This document shows positions 1 to 6,414 of a DNA stretch of 47,060 nucleotides, piece by piece. The notes beneath the pieces are model-generated. The model searched no databases. It was not told the DNA's origin and saw nothing but the letters and a program-made list of their open reading frames with translations. The translations under genes were made by a program, and so were the position numbers. Each line of letters opens with the position of its first letter. Position 1 is the first letter of the stretch. Location: assembly GCA_900318115.1 (NCBI GenBank), contig ONJJ01000025.1, forward strand, positions 1 through 47,060, in the 5' to 3' direction. Source of the DNA: an uncultured Prevotellaceae bacterium. GTDB taxonomy: Bacteria > Bacteroidota > Bacteroidia > Bacteroidales > Bacteroidaceae.

Positions 1-1
1 T

Positions 2-121
2 AATGAAGACACTCGTGCACAGCTGGAACTTATCAATCAATCATTGGCTGCGCTTCAAACGTCAAGCAGAATGCCTCGTAGGCCCATCGTCGGTTTTAGC
101 CTGCCTGACAAAACAGAGTAA
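2..121 (+). CDS. C-terminal end of a probable ORF6N-type DNA-binding protein (partial)
   Basis: The window opens inside a reading frame that gives 39 residues and stops at a TAA at 119-121. The visible tail, with the stretch EDTRAQLELINQSLAALQ followed by RRPIVGF, resembles the end of Bacteroidetes ORF6N-domain proteins, which usually finish with a short helix and a basic RP.IGF motif. ORF6N proteins are KilA-N-like DNA-binding proteins common in prophages and mobile islands of this phylum. The start and the DNA-binding domain lie outside the window, so the family assignment rests on the tail alone. A hairpin terminator follows 38 bases later. Confidence 0.5.
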   Translation, partial: NEDTRAQLELINQSLAALQTSSRMPRRPIVGFSLPDKTE

Positions 122-159
122 AAACAATCCCTTGTCATTCTTCTGTTTTTCCCATTAAA

Positions 160-195
160 CCTCTCCGTATCCACCCCGGAGAGGCTTTTTTTTTC
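160..195 (+). terminator. Rho-independent terminator
   Basis: CCTCTCC at 160-166 pairs with GGAGAGG at 178-184 and is followed by nine T residues. It ends transcription of the partial gene at the left edge. Confidence 0.85.
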
Positions 196-221
196 TTGAA
201 AGAGAAAAAGTTTAGGATTTC

Positions 222-253
222 TTTGGCTGAATCAAGGAAAGTTGCTACTTTTG
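222..253 (+). promoter_or_regulatory. Bacteroidetes-type promoter
   Basis: TTTG at 222-225, a 20-base spacer and TACTTTTG at 246-253 match the phylum consensus TTTG/N19-21/TAnnTTTG. Transcription would run into the HTH remnant and then the HIRAN gene. Confidence 0.7.
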
Positions 254-364
254 CAGTGTCAAATCAATAATTGTGTTGACCGCCTCGTGGGGTTTGACAC
301 GCTGGAGTCCATTGCCGAGGGGCTGGGGTGCAAGGTGAAGATTGTCGGAGGGGCGACGGAGTAG
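254..364 (+). pseudogene. Remnant of an Xre-type helix-turn-helix protein
   Basis: An open frame without a usable start codon ends at TAG 362-364. Its residues GFDTLESIAEGLGCKVKIV resemble the last helix of HTH_3/Xre regulators, which often read F.TLERIAEALG..V.I. Only the C-terminal quarter of such a protein is present, and it starts right after a good promoter, so it looks like the leftover of a deleted regulator or antitoxin gene. An 8-base inverted repeat (GTGTCAAA at 256-263, TTTGACAC at 293-300) lies inside it and may be chance. Confidence 0.4.
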
Positions 365-392
365 GAGAGGAAATGGATGAGATGCTGAGATG

Positions 393-433
393 CAATCTCG
401 GCGAAAGAAACGGGGCACAATCTCGGCGAAAGA
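393..433. repeat. 16-bp direct repeat in the 5' region of the HIRAN gene
   Basis: CAATCTCGGCGAAAGA occurs at 393-408 and again at 418-433, a 25-base period. It lies between the HTH remnant and the chosen HIRAN start. Confidence 0.7.
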
Positions 434-491
434 GATGGGACGAGGTGATGATACAAGAAAATATAAGAGAATACAAGTAAAAAAAGGAACT

Positions 492-1154
492 ATGATTGCA
501 GAAATTACCATTGAGCGCGTGATATTCTTCCTATTGTGTCTGGGATTGGTATGTTTTGTCGGATGGCTCATGTATCGTGACCGAGTGGACACAGCGAAGC
601 GGGAAGCGTACATGAAGCGCAAGTCCGCAGAAGCCAGAGCCGAGCAAGAACGGAAGGACCGCGAGGCCATCGAACAAGGTTATCGCGCCGCAGCACTCAT
701 CGAAGTGCTCCGTCAGTCAAAAATCATGGGCGACGCTGCCACCATCAACAAGCTGGAAAGTGGGAACTACGAAGGCCCCCTGCCGGAACTCCGAGACGAT
801 GGGGCATATCTGAGCCTCTACGACGACCTGCGCATCCTGAGAGTGGCAGGTGTCAACTACCGCGGCGACCTCTCGGCCTACGTCGGTCACTTCCGCGGAA
901 CGCTGAAACCAGAGCCGACCAACGACTACGACCCCTTCGCCATCATGGTATTGGTGGAGGACGGCAAGCACATTGGCTACGTCCGGGAAGAGCAGACGGA
1001 TATGGTGCGCAGCCTCGTTGGAGCACCGCAGCCGCTGGGTGAGAATCAACCGACGATATTCCCACCATACAGGATAGAGGGGTATATTACAGACGAGAGC
1101 GAAGGTGGGCAGAAGCAATTCTCGGCCGTCATGTACATCCGGCGAAAGAAGTAG
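492..1154 (+). CDS. Membrane-anchored HIRAN-domain protein
   Basis: The product is 220 residues from the ATG at 492; an upstream in-frame ATG at 390 would add a basic, low-complexity leader covering the direct repeats and is less likely. Residues about 9-27 form one hydrophobic segment (VIFFLLCLGLVCFVGWLMY), followed by a charged, probably helical stretch rich in Arg, Lys and Glu (30-62). The C-terminal half carries a HIRAN-like core: LRVAGVNYRG, then LKPEPTNDYDPFAIMV and GKHIGYV. HIRAN domains bind DNA ends or damaged DNA in Rad5/HLTF-type proteins and also occur as stand-alone bacterial proteins of unknown role. The signal anchor would place the domain at the inner membrane; its side cannot be decided here. 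It sits in an accessory region with a HEPN protein and a VapE-like ATPase, so a role in mobile DNA or defence is possible but inferred. Confidence 0.8.
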   Translation: MIAEITIERVIFFLLCLGLVCFVGWLMYRDRVDTAKREAYMKRKSAEARAEQERKDREAIEQGYRAAALIEVLRQSKIMGDAATINKLESGNYEGPLPELRDDGAYLSLYDDLRILRVAGVNYRGDLSAYVGHFRGTLKPEPTNDYDPFAIMVLVEDGKHIGYVREEQTDMVRSLVGAPQPLGENQPTIFPPYRIEGYITDESEGGQKQFSAVMYIRRKK

Positions 1155-1155
1155 A

Positions 1156-1254
1156 TACGGTGATGCATCTGGCCGCAAGCTGAATAAGTTGCAGCGCGGA
1201 GTGAACGTGGTGGTGATGAAGGATGGAACGAAGAAGAAGGTGGTGTTGAAGTAG
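1156..1254 (+). pseudogene. Decayed 3' end of a secreted protein (C-terminal sorting tail)
   Basis: A frame without a start codon ends at TAG 1252-1254 and reads DASGRKLNKLQRGVNVVV, then MKDGTKKKVVLK. This closely resembles the C-terminal tail of many Prevotella secreted proteins (D..GR....RGI.I..M.DG...KVV.K), which is thought to direct secretion or surface attachment. No body of such a protein is present upstream; the HIRAN gene stops in another frame at 1154. It is therefore a gene fragment brought here by rearrangement. Its end is duplicated near 2645. Confidence 0.6.
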
Positions 1255-1350
1255 CGCTCTTTTCCAAAAAGTTTGTTGCGAAACTATACACTATACACCA
1301 GCGGAGTGGGAAAGCGAGAAGGGGGCGGCCTGATGGCTGCCCCCTTCTTC
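1231..1350 (+). repeat. Dispersed repeat, copy A (gene tail, 32-bp core and hairpin)
   Basis: About 120 bases that recur at 2645-2760. The copy begins in the decayed sorting tail, runs through a 32-bp core at 1267-1298 containing the direct repeat CTATACACTATACAC, and ends with a GC-rich hairpin at 1321-1344. The core alone recurs in inverted orientation at 4454-4485. Confidence 0.85.
1321..1344 (+). terminator. GC-rich hairpin, terminator-like
   Basis: GGGGGCGGCC (1321-1330), loop TGAT, GGCTGCCCCC (1335-1344): a ten-pair stem with one G-U pair, followed by TTCTTC. It is probably the original terminator of the gene whose tail precedes it. Confidence 0.6.
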
Positions 1351-1425
1351 TGGAAGGATGATGGATGATGGGGATATTGTGTAAGCATCCGCTAAACTAC
1401 AGGTAGTAATACCTATAAACTATAG

Positions 1426-1470
1426 CGACAGCAGCTACAATCACTTTCGACTGTAGTTGCTGTCGTTTTT
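1426..1470 (+). terminator. Long hairpin with T-run
   Basis: CGACAGCAGCTACA at 1426-1439 pairs with TGTAGTTGCTGTCG at 1452-1465 (14 pairs, one G-T), followed by five T residues. No coding gene ends just upstream, so it may end a short untranslated RNA from the 1345-1425 stretch or simply shield the next gene from read-through. Confidence 0.7.
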
Positions 1471-1683
1471 AGTTGCAGCTAAATCATGTATTCTTAGTCA
1501 TGACAGGTTCCGTATGTGCTGACTTCCACTCGTGTAGCAGCATCTCGATAAGTTCATCGTGTGATACTTTCTCCTATTCCGCCATACGTCATTATATAAT
1601 AAAGGCAGTCCGTCGTGGCGGTCTTTTTGGTATTCTTTCCAAAGAATTTCACGTAAAAAGGCTGTTGCTTAGAATTTTTTTTG

Positions 1684-1691
1684 TACCTTTG
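1684..1691 (+). promoter_or_regulatory. -7 element of the HEPN/Abi gene
   Basis: TACCTTTG matches TAnnTTTG and lies 103 bases before the chosen ATG at 1794. No clear TTTG is seen at the right distance upstream. Confidence 0.5.
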
Positions 1692-1793
1692 CCAGCGATT
1701 AACAAAAAAGCAAAAAAAACCCGGATTCATCACCAGCACCTGAATGTCTGGGAGAGGAATTACCGGGACTGCGGTGCAAAGATAGGAAGATTT

Positions 1794-2459
1794 ATGGAAC
1801 TGACCAAACAATTTCTGGAAAAAGTTTTTTCAACGAAGAGGATGGAGCGATATTTTGCGCTTTATCCCAACGATGAGGCGAAAGCTATACGCCATTATGA
1901 GTGCAACCTGATGCTGGCGGAATCGCTTTATGTGAGCCTCTCTGTGATGGAGGTGGCGTTGCGCAATGCGCTGTGCCGTGAATTGGAAACAATGACAGGA
2001 CGCGAGGACTGGTATGCCATTTTCTCAACCACGCCAGAGTTGTCCAATCTGAACCGCTACATAACAGAGGCTGGGCAACACATTACGGCACGGTGTGAGC
2101 AGATTACGCCATCGAAAATTGTAGCAGAACTTACACTTGGCTTCTGGGTGTCACTGCTGAACGCAGAATATGAACGGACGCTATGGCATGCATTGCGCCG
2201 GGCTTTCCCCTATATGCCCCGGCGTGAACGGCAACGCAGGAATGTATCGGCACCGCTCAATACATTCCGTCGCTTTCGCAACCGTATTTTCCACAACGAA
2301 TCTATCTGCTGGAACTTGACGAGGGTTGAAGAGATTCACGCCGAGGTGCTGAAGGTTATTGGTTGGATGAATCGTGACCTACCCGAATGGGTGGAGGCTC
2401 AGGAGCGTTTTCCCGCTGTCTGTGCAGATATTCGCAAACGGCTGGAATGGATGAAATGA
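1794..2459 (+). CDS. Abi-like HEPN-domain protein
   Basis: The 221-residue product starts at ATG 1794. The frame is open upstream to 1473, but that part crosses the promoter-like TACCTTTG and looks non-coding. The stretch LSVMEVALRNAL near residue 50 is typical of the Abi-like (Abi_2-related) family, and FRNRIFHNE near residue 165 contains RNxxxH, the catalytic signature of HEPN ribonucleases. Proteins of this group act in abortive infection or toxin systems, cutting RNA when triggered. The length is shorter than the roughly 300 residues of classic AbiD/AbiF but common for single-domain members. No small antitoxin gene is visible beside it. RNase activity is inferred from the motif. The gene is less GC-rich than the core genes, in keeping with acquisition by transfer. 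Confidence 0.8.
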   Translation: MELTKQFLEKVFSTKRMERYFALYPNDEAKAIRHYECNLMLAESLYVSLSVMEVALRNALCRELETMTGREDWYAIFSTTPELSNLNRYITEAGQHITARCEQITPSKIVAELTLGFWVSLLNAEYERTLWHALRRAFPYMPRRERQRRNVSAPLNTFRRFRNRIFHNESICWNLTRVEEIHAEVLKVIGWMNRDLPEWVEAQERFPAVCADIRKRLEWMK

Positions 2460-2644
2460 TATATTATCCCTTAGCATCAAAAGTTCTTAGGTGCTTCGTT
2501 AGTCAAAGTACGTCTGCAAATGTTGAACTGGTGTAGTATTATTCCTCCTTCATCCGGTCTCATTGTCTCTCTGTCTTCCTATGTCGCAAATCAACAAAAC
2601 TCAGCCATGTGAATGTGTCCATCGGTCACATGAAGATAAACCTA
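2460..2644. other. AT-rich spacer without recognisable genes
   Basis: No convincing coding frame, promoter or hairpin was seen between the HEPN gene and repeat copy B. The last 60 bases read in frame as VNVSIGHMKINLKKVVVN, which aligns with the decayed sorting tail at 1156-1254 but without its stop codon. Confidence 0.5.
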
Positions 2645-2760
2645 AAGAAGGTGGTGGTGAATCAGCACTCTTTTCCAAAAAGTTTGTTGCGAAACTATAC
2701 ACTATACACCAGCGGAGCGGGAAAACGTGAAGGGGGCGGCCTGGAGGCTGCCCCCTTCTT
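2645..2760 (+). repeat. Dispersed repeat, copy B (tail, 32-bp core and hairpin)
   Basis: Near-identical to copy A at 1231-1350. It includes the KKVVV coding remnant, the 32-bp core at 2678-2709 and the hairpin GGGGGCGGCC/GGCTGCCCCC at 2732-2755 with loop TGGA. Here the stop codon of the tail is changed to a sense codon, a sign of decay. It also lies 60 bases beyond the 3' end of the minus-strand ATPase gene. Confidence 0.85.
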
Positions 2761-2819
2761 CGGGATTGATAGTGGTGGTGGATGGTGGAATTGATGATGG
2801 ATGGTGGGGAGGAGAGGGG

Positions 2820-3995
2820 TCAGCGGCGAGGTACTACGAAGTAGGAGTAGCCGGCGGCTTCGCGCTTGGACTCGAAGCCCTGGGCGGCGAGAGCCAGGCC
2901 GAGCTGGATCTTCATGCTGCGCGTGGGCTGGACGAAGGAGTAGTCGCACTGGATGTACTCGATGACCTCGGACATGGTCATGGGGCGGCAGGGCTCGTCG
3001 GAGCGAGGATGGCGGAAGACGTCGCAGACAATGCGCTCGAGGTCCACGGTGGACTGGTACTGGGCGTTGGCGCGCTGCAGGGCTGCCACTTCCTCATCGC
3101 TGAACCAGTAGCGCTCGCCCCGCTCCACCTCGCCCTTCAGCTGGGCATAGAGCTGGCGGTAGTCGATGGGCGTTTCGTTGTCTATGACCTGCCCCTCGGG
3201 AATCTCGATGCAGAGGAAGCGTCGGCTGCCGGTGGGGTCGTGCAGGGGATGGCGGTTGTTGGTGGTCGCCACGAAGCTGGCATAGCGCAGGCGGTCTTCC
3301 TGAGACTGGCCGTAGATGGGGCGTCCGTTGACGCGGCTCTTGGAGAGTAGCTGCTTGAGTTCTGCCTGCTGGCTGCGTCGCACCTGATCCAGCTCGTCGA
3401 TGTTCACGAGCAGGTTGTTGGTCAGCGCCATCTCCTTGTCGAACTTGTTGGCGAGGTTCACGTGGTCCAGGAAGTACACGCGCAGCTCCTCGGGCAGCAG
3501 CCGTCGGCAGAAGGTGGTCTTGCCGCATCCCTGCCGTCCGATGAAGGTGGGCACCACCTCGTTGCCGTGGAGGCTGTCCTTCTGCATCCAGTGGGCCACC
3601 ATGCTGCGCATCCACAGGTGCATCCAGTAGCGCTCCTCGGCGCTGAGGCCGGGCAGGCGGTTGAGGAGTGCATCGACGTGGTTCTTGCCATCCCACTCGG
3701 GGCACTCATCGAGCCAGGCGGCGATGGGGTCGTAGTCGGCGACCAAGCGGGACTTGACGACGGTCTTCACCTCGTCGCGCACGCCCTTGCGGTCGGGCAG
3801 CGCTTCCTTAGCGGCGAGGATGAGGCTGTTCAGGTCCTCCACGGTGAAGACCCGGAATTCCTCCTGAGGCTCCTCCTTGTTAGTACTACATGCGCGGAAT
3901 TCTGTCTTTCCGCTGATGATGTTGCGGCGAAACTGGTAGTTTGCCATGATGAACTCCTGTGTGGGGTTCTGGGGGTTGATGTTTTTGTTGTTCAT
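2820..3995 (-). CDS. VapE-like P-loop ATPase (virulence-associated E family), primase part missing
   Basis: The 391-residue product begins at the ATG whose complement is 3993-3995; a second candidate lies at 3947. GRQGCGKT at residues 153-160 is a Walker A motif and LLVNIDELD at 195-203 a Walker B motif; FVATTNN and GSRRFLCIEI further on are the conserved sensor and arginine-finger regions of the VapE (PF05272) group of superfamily 3-like helicases. The last 70 residues resemble the DUF3874 tail found in Bacteroidales members. Such proteins usually carry an N-terminal primase-like (BT4734/VirE-N) module and belong to prophages and integrative elements; here only about 90 residues precede the ATPase. 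No integrase, capsid or relaxase gene lies next to it, so it is a lone member of an eroded or minimal element. A helicase role is inferred from the family. Confidence 0.82.
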   Translation of the reverse strand: MNNKNINPQNPTQEFIMANYQFRRNIISGKTEFRACSTNKEEPQEEFRVFTVEDLNSLILAAKEALPDRKGVRDEVKTVVKSRLVADYDPIAAWLDECPEWDGKNHVDALLNRLPGLSAEERYWMHLWMRSMVAHWMQKDSLHGNEVVPTFIGRQGCGKTTFCRRLLPEELRVYFLDHVNLANKFDKEMALTNNLLVNIDELDQVRRSQQAELKQLLSKSRVNGRPIYGQSQEDRLRYASFVATTNNRHPLHDPTGSRRFLCIEIPEGQVIDNETPIDYRQLYAQLKGEVERGERYWFSDEEVAALQRANAQYQSTVDLERIVCDVFRHPRSDEPCRPMTMSEVIEYIQCDYSFVQPTRSMKIQLGLALAAQGFESKREAAGYSYFVVPRR

Positions 3996-4046
3996 GTTTT
4001 TTGAAAATTTAAAGGTTAAACATAATTTGTGAATTGAATCCGGGTG

Positions 4047-4077
4047 CAAAGATACAAAATTTTTTTGCGTTTGTCAA
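4047..4077 (-). promoter_or_regulatory. Promoter of the VapE-like gene
   Basis: Read on the minus strand, TTGA (4074-4077), a 19-base spacer and TATCTTTG (4047-4054) lie about 50 bases before the start. The transcript would begin in the GCACCCG sequence shared with other promoters here. Confidence 0.7.
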
Positions 4078-4235
4078 GCCCTTTGCTGAAATTTTTTGTT
4101 CACGCAAAACACAAGGGCTCAAGCGGTTATGCGCCATTTTGTGCGGCCGGATTTATCCTGGATATAACTTCCGGACACCCTGATGTAAACCCTCTGAGGT
4201 GCAGGTGTATAGTCCTGCACTTGAGGCTGTGAATC

Positions 4236-4320
4236 CAAAACCACACGGTGGTTTGTAAAAACCAAGCAGTGGTTTTCGTAAATCTCGCCGCGGTTTATAC
4301 GGCCCAGTCCGTGGTTTTGA
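4236..4320. repeat. Degenerate 22-bp repeats centred on GTGGTTT
   Basis: Four diverged units contain CGGTGGTTTGTAAA, CAGTGGTTTTCGTAAA, CCGCGGTTTATACGG and CCGTGGTTTTGAG, spaced roughly 20-23 bases. Each carries a short dyad (for example CCAC..GGTGG). The function is not known to me. Confidence 0.55.
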
Positions 4321-4453
4321 GATTGTATCAGGGCGAATGGAATGAACCATAGTGGCGTGTCCTCTTTTAGATCCAAGGGAAATCGATTTTCTTTCAGCAG
4401 GCGTGTAGGGGTGTGCTGTTCCGAAGCAAATTGTGCTGAACGGCATGTTTTTT

Positions 4454-4485
4454 GTGTATAGTGTATAGTTTCGCAACAAACTTTT
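4454..4485 (-). repeat. Dispersed repeat, copy C (32-bp core only, inverted)
   Basis: The complement of the 32-bp core of copies A (1267-1298) and B (2678-2709), without the gene tail or hairpin. The flanks do not match the other copies. Confidence 0.85.
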
Positions 4486-4571
4486 CAGAAACAGATGTCG
4501 CGCTTGCTGGACGCCAGATTCAGAAAATGAATCGATGGAGTTGTAGGGGTGAAAGAAAAAAGGTGTTTTGC

Positions 4572-4602
4572 TTCGGAAAGTCGGAAAAACGTTGTACCTT
4601 TG
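4572..4602 (+). promoter_or_regulatory. Promoter of birA
   Basis: TTCG at 4572-4575, a 19-base spacer and TACCTTTG at 4595-4602; the -7 element is strong and the -33 element weak. The leader to the start codon is about 65 bases. Confidence 0.6.
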
Positions 4603-4674
4603 CGGCATGAATGACGTGCTAGGAGTCAAGTGTGCCGCACTCTGCCGCGTCAGTTCTCATAAATCTGTATAATC

Positions 4675-5466
4675 GTGCTGGATTCATCTCCCTCCTTCCG
4701 CTACATCGAGCTCGATGAGACTGCGTCCACGAACTCGTTCCTCGCCGACTACCGCCCTTTGCAGCCGGCGGAACTCACCCTTGTCAGTGCCGAATATCAG
4801 ACTGCCGGCCGCGGACAGACAGGTAATTCCTGGGAGTCTGCTGCGGGCCAGAACCTGCTCTTCAGCCTGCTGTTGCATCCCTCCTTCCTGCCGCCGACGC
4901 GGCTGTTCCTGCTCAGCGAGGCCATCGCCCTTTCCATCCGCGATGCCTTGGGCTCGTTTCTTGACGGGCAGAAGTCCCTCCCGGAAGGTTGCCCTGATGC
5001 GATCTCGGTCAAGTGGCCCAACGACATCTACGTGGGCGACCGCAAGATCGGCGGCATCCTGATAGAGAATGAGCTGAGCGGCAGCCGCATCGGACGTTGC
5101 ATCATCGGTTGCGGAGTGAACATCAACCAGCCGGAGTTCCACAGCGATGCTCCCAATCCCGTGTCGCTGCGCCAGCTGCTGGGGCGCGACACTCCGCGTC
5201 CGCTGGTCCTCGATGCCATCATCACGCGCTTCCGTCGGCACTATGCAGCCCTCGAAGCGCAGGCGGACGCTGCCGCCACGCTCCACGCCTCCTACCTGGC
5301 AGCCCTCTATCGCCGGACGGGGATGCACCCGTATCGCGACGCCTCGTCCTCCACGCCCTTCCTGGCCGAAATCGCCGATGTGGAAACCAGCGGGCACCTC
5401 GTGCTGCGCGACGAGCAGGGATGCCTGCGCCGCTATGCCTTCAAGGAAGTGGCGTTTGTGCATTAA
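4675..5466 (+). CDS. birA: Biotin--[acetyl-CoA-carboxylase] ligase
   Basis: The enzyme makes biotinyl-5'-AMP and transfers biotin to a lysine of biotin-carrier proteins such as AccB. The 263-residue product begins with the GTG at 4675; the ATGs at 4607 and 4611 are in other frames. The ligase core is clear: DETASTN near the N-terminus, GRGQTGNSW as the biotinyl-AMP binding loop (about 44-52), KWPNDIYVGDRKIGGILIE in the centre and GCGVNIN after it. There is no N-terminal winged helix, so this is the monofunctional type without repressor activity, usual in Bacteroidetes. The gene appears to be transcribed alone from the promoter at 4572-4602. Confidence 0.95.
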   Translation: MLDSSPSFRYIELDETASTNSFLADYRPLQPAELTLVSAEYQTAGRGQTGNSWESAAGQNLLFSLLLHPSFLPPTRLFLLSEAIALSIRDALGSFLDGQKSLPEGCPDAISVKWPNDIYVGDRKIGGILIENELSGSRIGRCIIGCGVNINQPEFHSDAPNPVSLRQLLGRDTPRPLVLDAIITRFRRHYAALEAQADAAATLHASYLAALYRRTGMHPYRDASSSTPFLAEIADVETSGHLVLRDEQGCLRRYAFKEVAFVH

Positions 5467-5593
5467 CCTAAATCAGAGAGTAACAACGGTGATCGTCGTA
5501 TCGCTAATGAACCGATCAGGGCTAAGGTGCGCCGGCCTACGTAAGAGCTGAGAAATAGGCAAAGCGCAATCCAGGCTGATTTATAGAAACCAT

Positions 5594-5625
5594 CAAAAAA
5601 ACAGATTAGCCGCGAGGCTAATCTG
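5594..5625 (-). terminator. Terminator of the tRNA-Gln transcript
   Basis: On the minus strand CAGATTAGCC (5616-5625) pairs perfectly with GGCTAATCTG (5602-5611) around a four-base loop, followed by seven T residues. It lies nine bases past the second tRNA. Confidence 0.92.
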
Positions 5626-5633
5626 TCTGTTGG

Positions 5634-5704
5634 TTGGGCTACCCGGACTCGAACCAGGAAAGGCAGGACCAGAATCTGCAGTGTTACCATTACACCATAG
5701 CCCA
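5634..5704 (-). tRNA. tRNA-Gln (anticodon CTG), second copy
   Basis: The minus strand folds as a cloverleaf: acceptor TGGGCTA/TAGCCCA, D arm GTG..CAC, anticodon arm GCAGA-TTCTGGT-CCTGC with anticodon CTG, and a GGTTCGAGTCC T arm. The pair next to the anticodon loop is an A-C mismatch. A CCA follows directly in the DNA (complement of 5631-5633). It is identical to the copy at 5759-5829 and is cotranscribed with it. Confidence 0.95.
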
Positions 5705-5758
5705 TCCTCAAAGTTGCTGAGGCCGCTATTCCACAAGCTTGCCTCGTCGGCGTGTTGG

Positions 5759-5829
5759 TTGGGCTACCCGGACTCGAACCAGGAAAGGCAGGACCAGAAT
5801 CTGCAGTGTTACCATTACACCATAGCCCA
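5759..5829 (-). tRNA. tRNA-Gln (anticodon CTG), first copy
   Basis: Same 71-base cloverleaf as the downstream copy, 54 bases upstream of it on the transcript, with the CCA encoded at the complement of 5756-5758. It reads CAG codons. The pair forms a small operon with its own promoter and terminator. Confidence 0.95.
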
Positions 5830-5868
5830 ATCAACGTTGCAACACAGCTTATCGCCGTTTTGCGGGTG

Positions 5869-5900
5869 CAAAAGTAGGTAGTTTTTATGAAACAGACAAA
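5869..5900 (-). promoter_or_regulatory. Promoter of the tRNA-Gln pair
   Basis: On the minus strand TTTG (5897-5900), a 20-base spacer and TACTTTTG (5869-5876): a full match to the consensus. The sequence continues GCACCCGCAAAA, as at two other promoters in the window. Confidence 0.88.
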
Positions 5901-5960
5901 CTTTTCCCTAAAAAAAATGAAAAAACGCGTGTTTTTTCTATAAGTTCGCGAAAAAGGCCG

Positions 5961-5968
5961 TATATTTG
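5961..5968 (+). promoter_or_regulatory. -7 element upstream of rsfS
   Basis: TATATTTG matches TAnnTTTG and lies 23 bases before the rsfS ATG. It probably drives rsfS-ftsH-cdsA. Confidence 0.65.
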
Positions 5969-5991
5969 CACTCCAAAATGCAAATTATTGA

Positions 5992-6354
5992 ATGAATTTA
6001 CAGACAGAACAACTCATCGGCCACATTCAGGCCGGCATAGAAGAAAAGAAGGGGCGCGACATTGTCGTGGCTGATTTCTCGAACATCCCGGAAGCTATCT
6101 GCCAGGCTTTCGTCATCTGCACGGGTAATTCGCCCACTCACCTGCAGGCACTGACCGACAGCGTGGAGGAGTTTGTGCGAAAGGGTGCAGGAGTTCACGT
6201 CGCGGCAGTCGCCGGTTTGCGCAATGCGCAGTGGGTGGCGATGGACTTCGGAACGGTCATCGTTCACCTGTTCCTGCAGGAGACGCGTGAATTCTACGAC
6301 CTTGAGCACCTCTGGGCAGACGCAGCCATCACGGAGGTGGAGAATCAGTACTGA
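5992..6354 (+). CDS. rsfS: Ribosome silencing factor RsfS
   Basis: This 120-residue protein belongs to the Iojap/RsfS family, which binds ribosomal protein L14 on the large subunit and blocks subunit joining when nutrients run low. Conserved parts visible are the N-terminal helix, KGRDIVVADFS near residue 20, FVICTGNSPTHLQALTD, and the C-terminal WVAMDFGTVIVHLF followed by REFYDLEHLWADA, the most conserved block. The length is normal. It is the first gene of a group with ftsH and cdsA, an order common in Bacteroidetes. Confidence 0.95.
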   Translation: MNLQTEQLIGHIQAGIEEKKGRDIVVADFSNIPEAICQAFVICTGNSPTHLQALTDSVEEFVRKGAGVHVAAVAGLRNAQWVAMDFGTVIVHLFLQETREFYDLEHLWADAAITEVENQY

Positions 6355-6414
6355 AAAAGTGAGAAGGCAAGTAAACAGTAAATATATAAGTATTAGCGAT
6401 TTTTCGTTGAAATA

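Larger units (their letters stand above)
4078..4571. other. Gene-free interval before birA
   Basis: Nearly 500 bases with no convincing coding frame. It contains the degenerate GTGGTTT repeat at 4236-4320 and repeat copy C at 4454-4485, listed separately, and otherwise nothing recognised. Confidence 0.6.

Noticed and set aside
1473-1793. An N-terminal extension of the HEPN/Abi protein
   Set aside because: The added stretch has no family similarity and covers a promoter-like TACCTTTG; ATG 1794 gives the normal length.
5634-5829. tRNA-Gln pair as an attachment site for the accessory region
   Set aside because: The accessory region lies on the 3' side beyond birA, and no copy of a tRNA end was seen at its borders.
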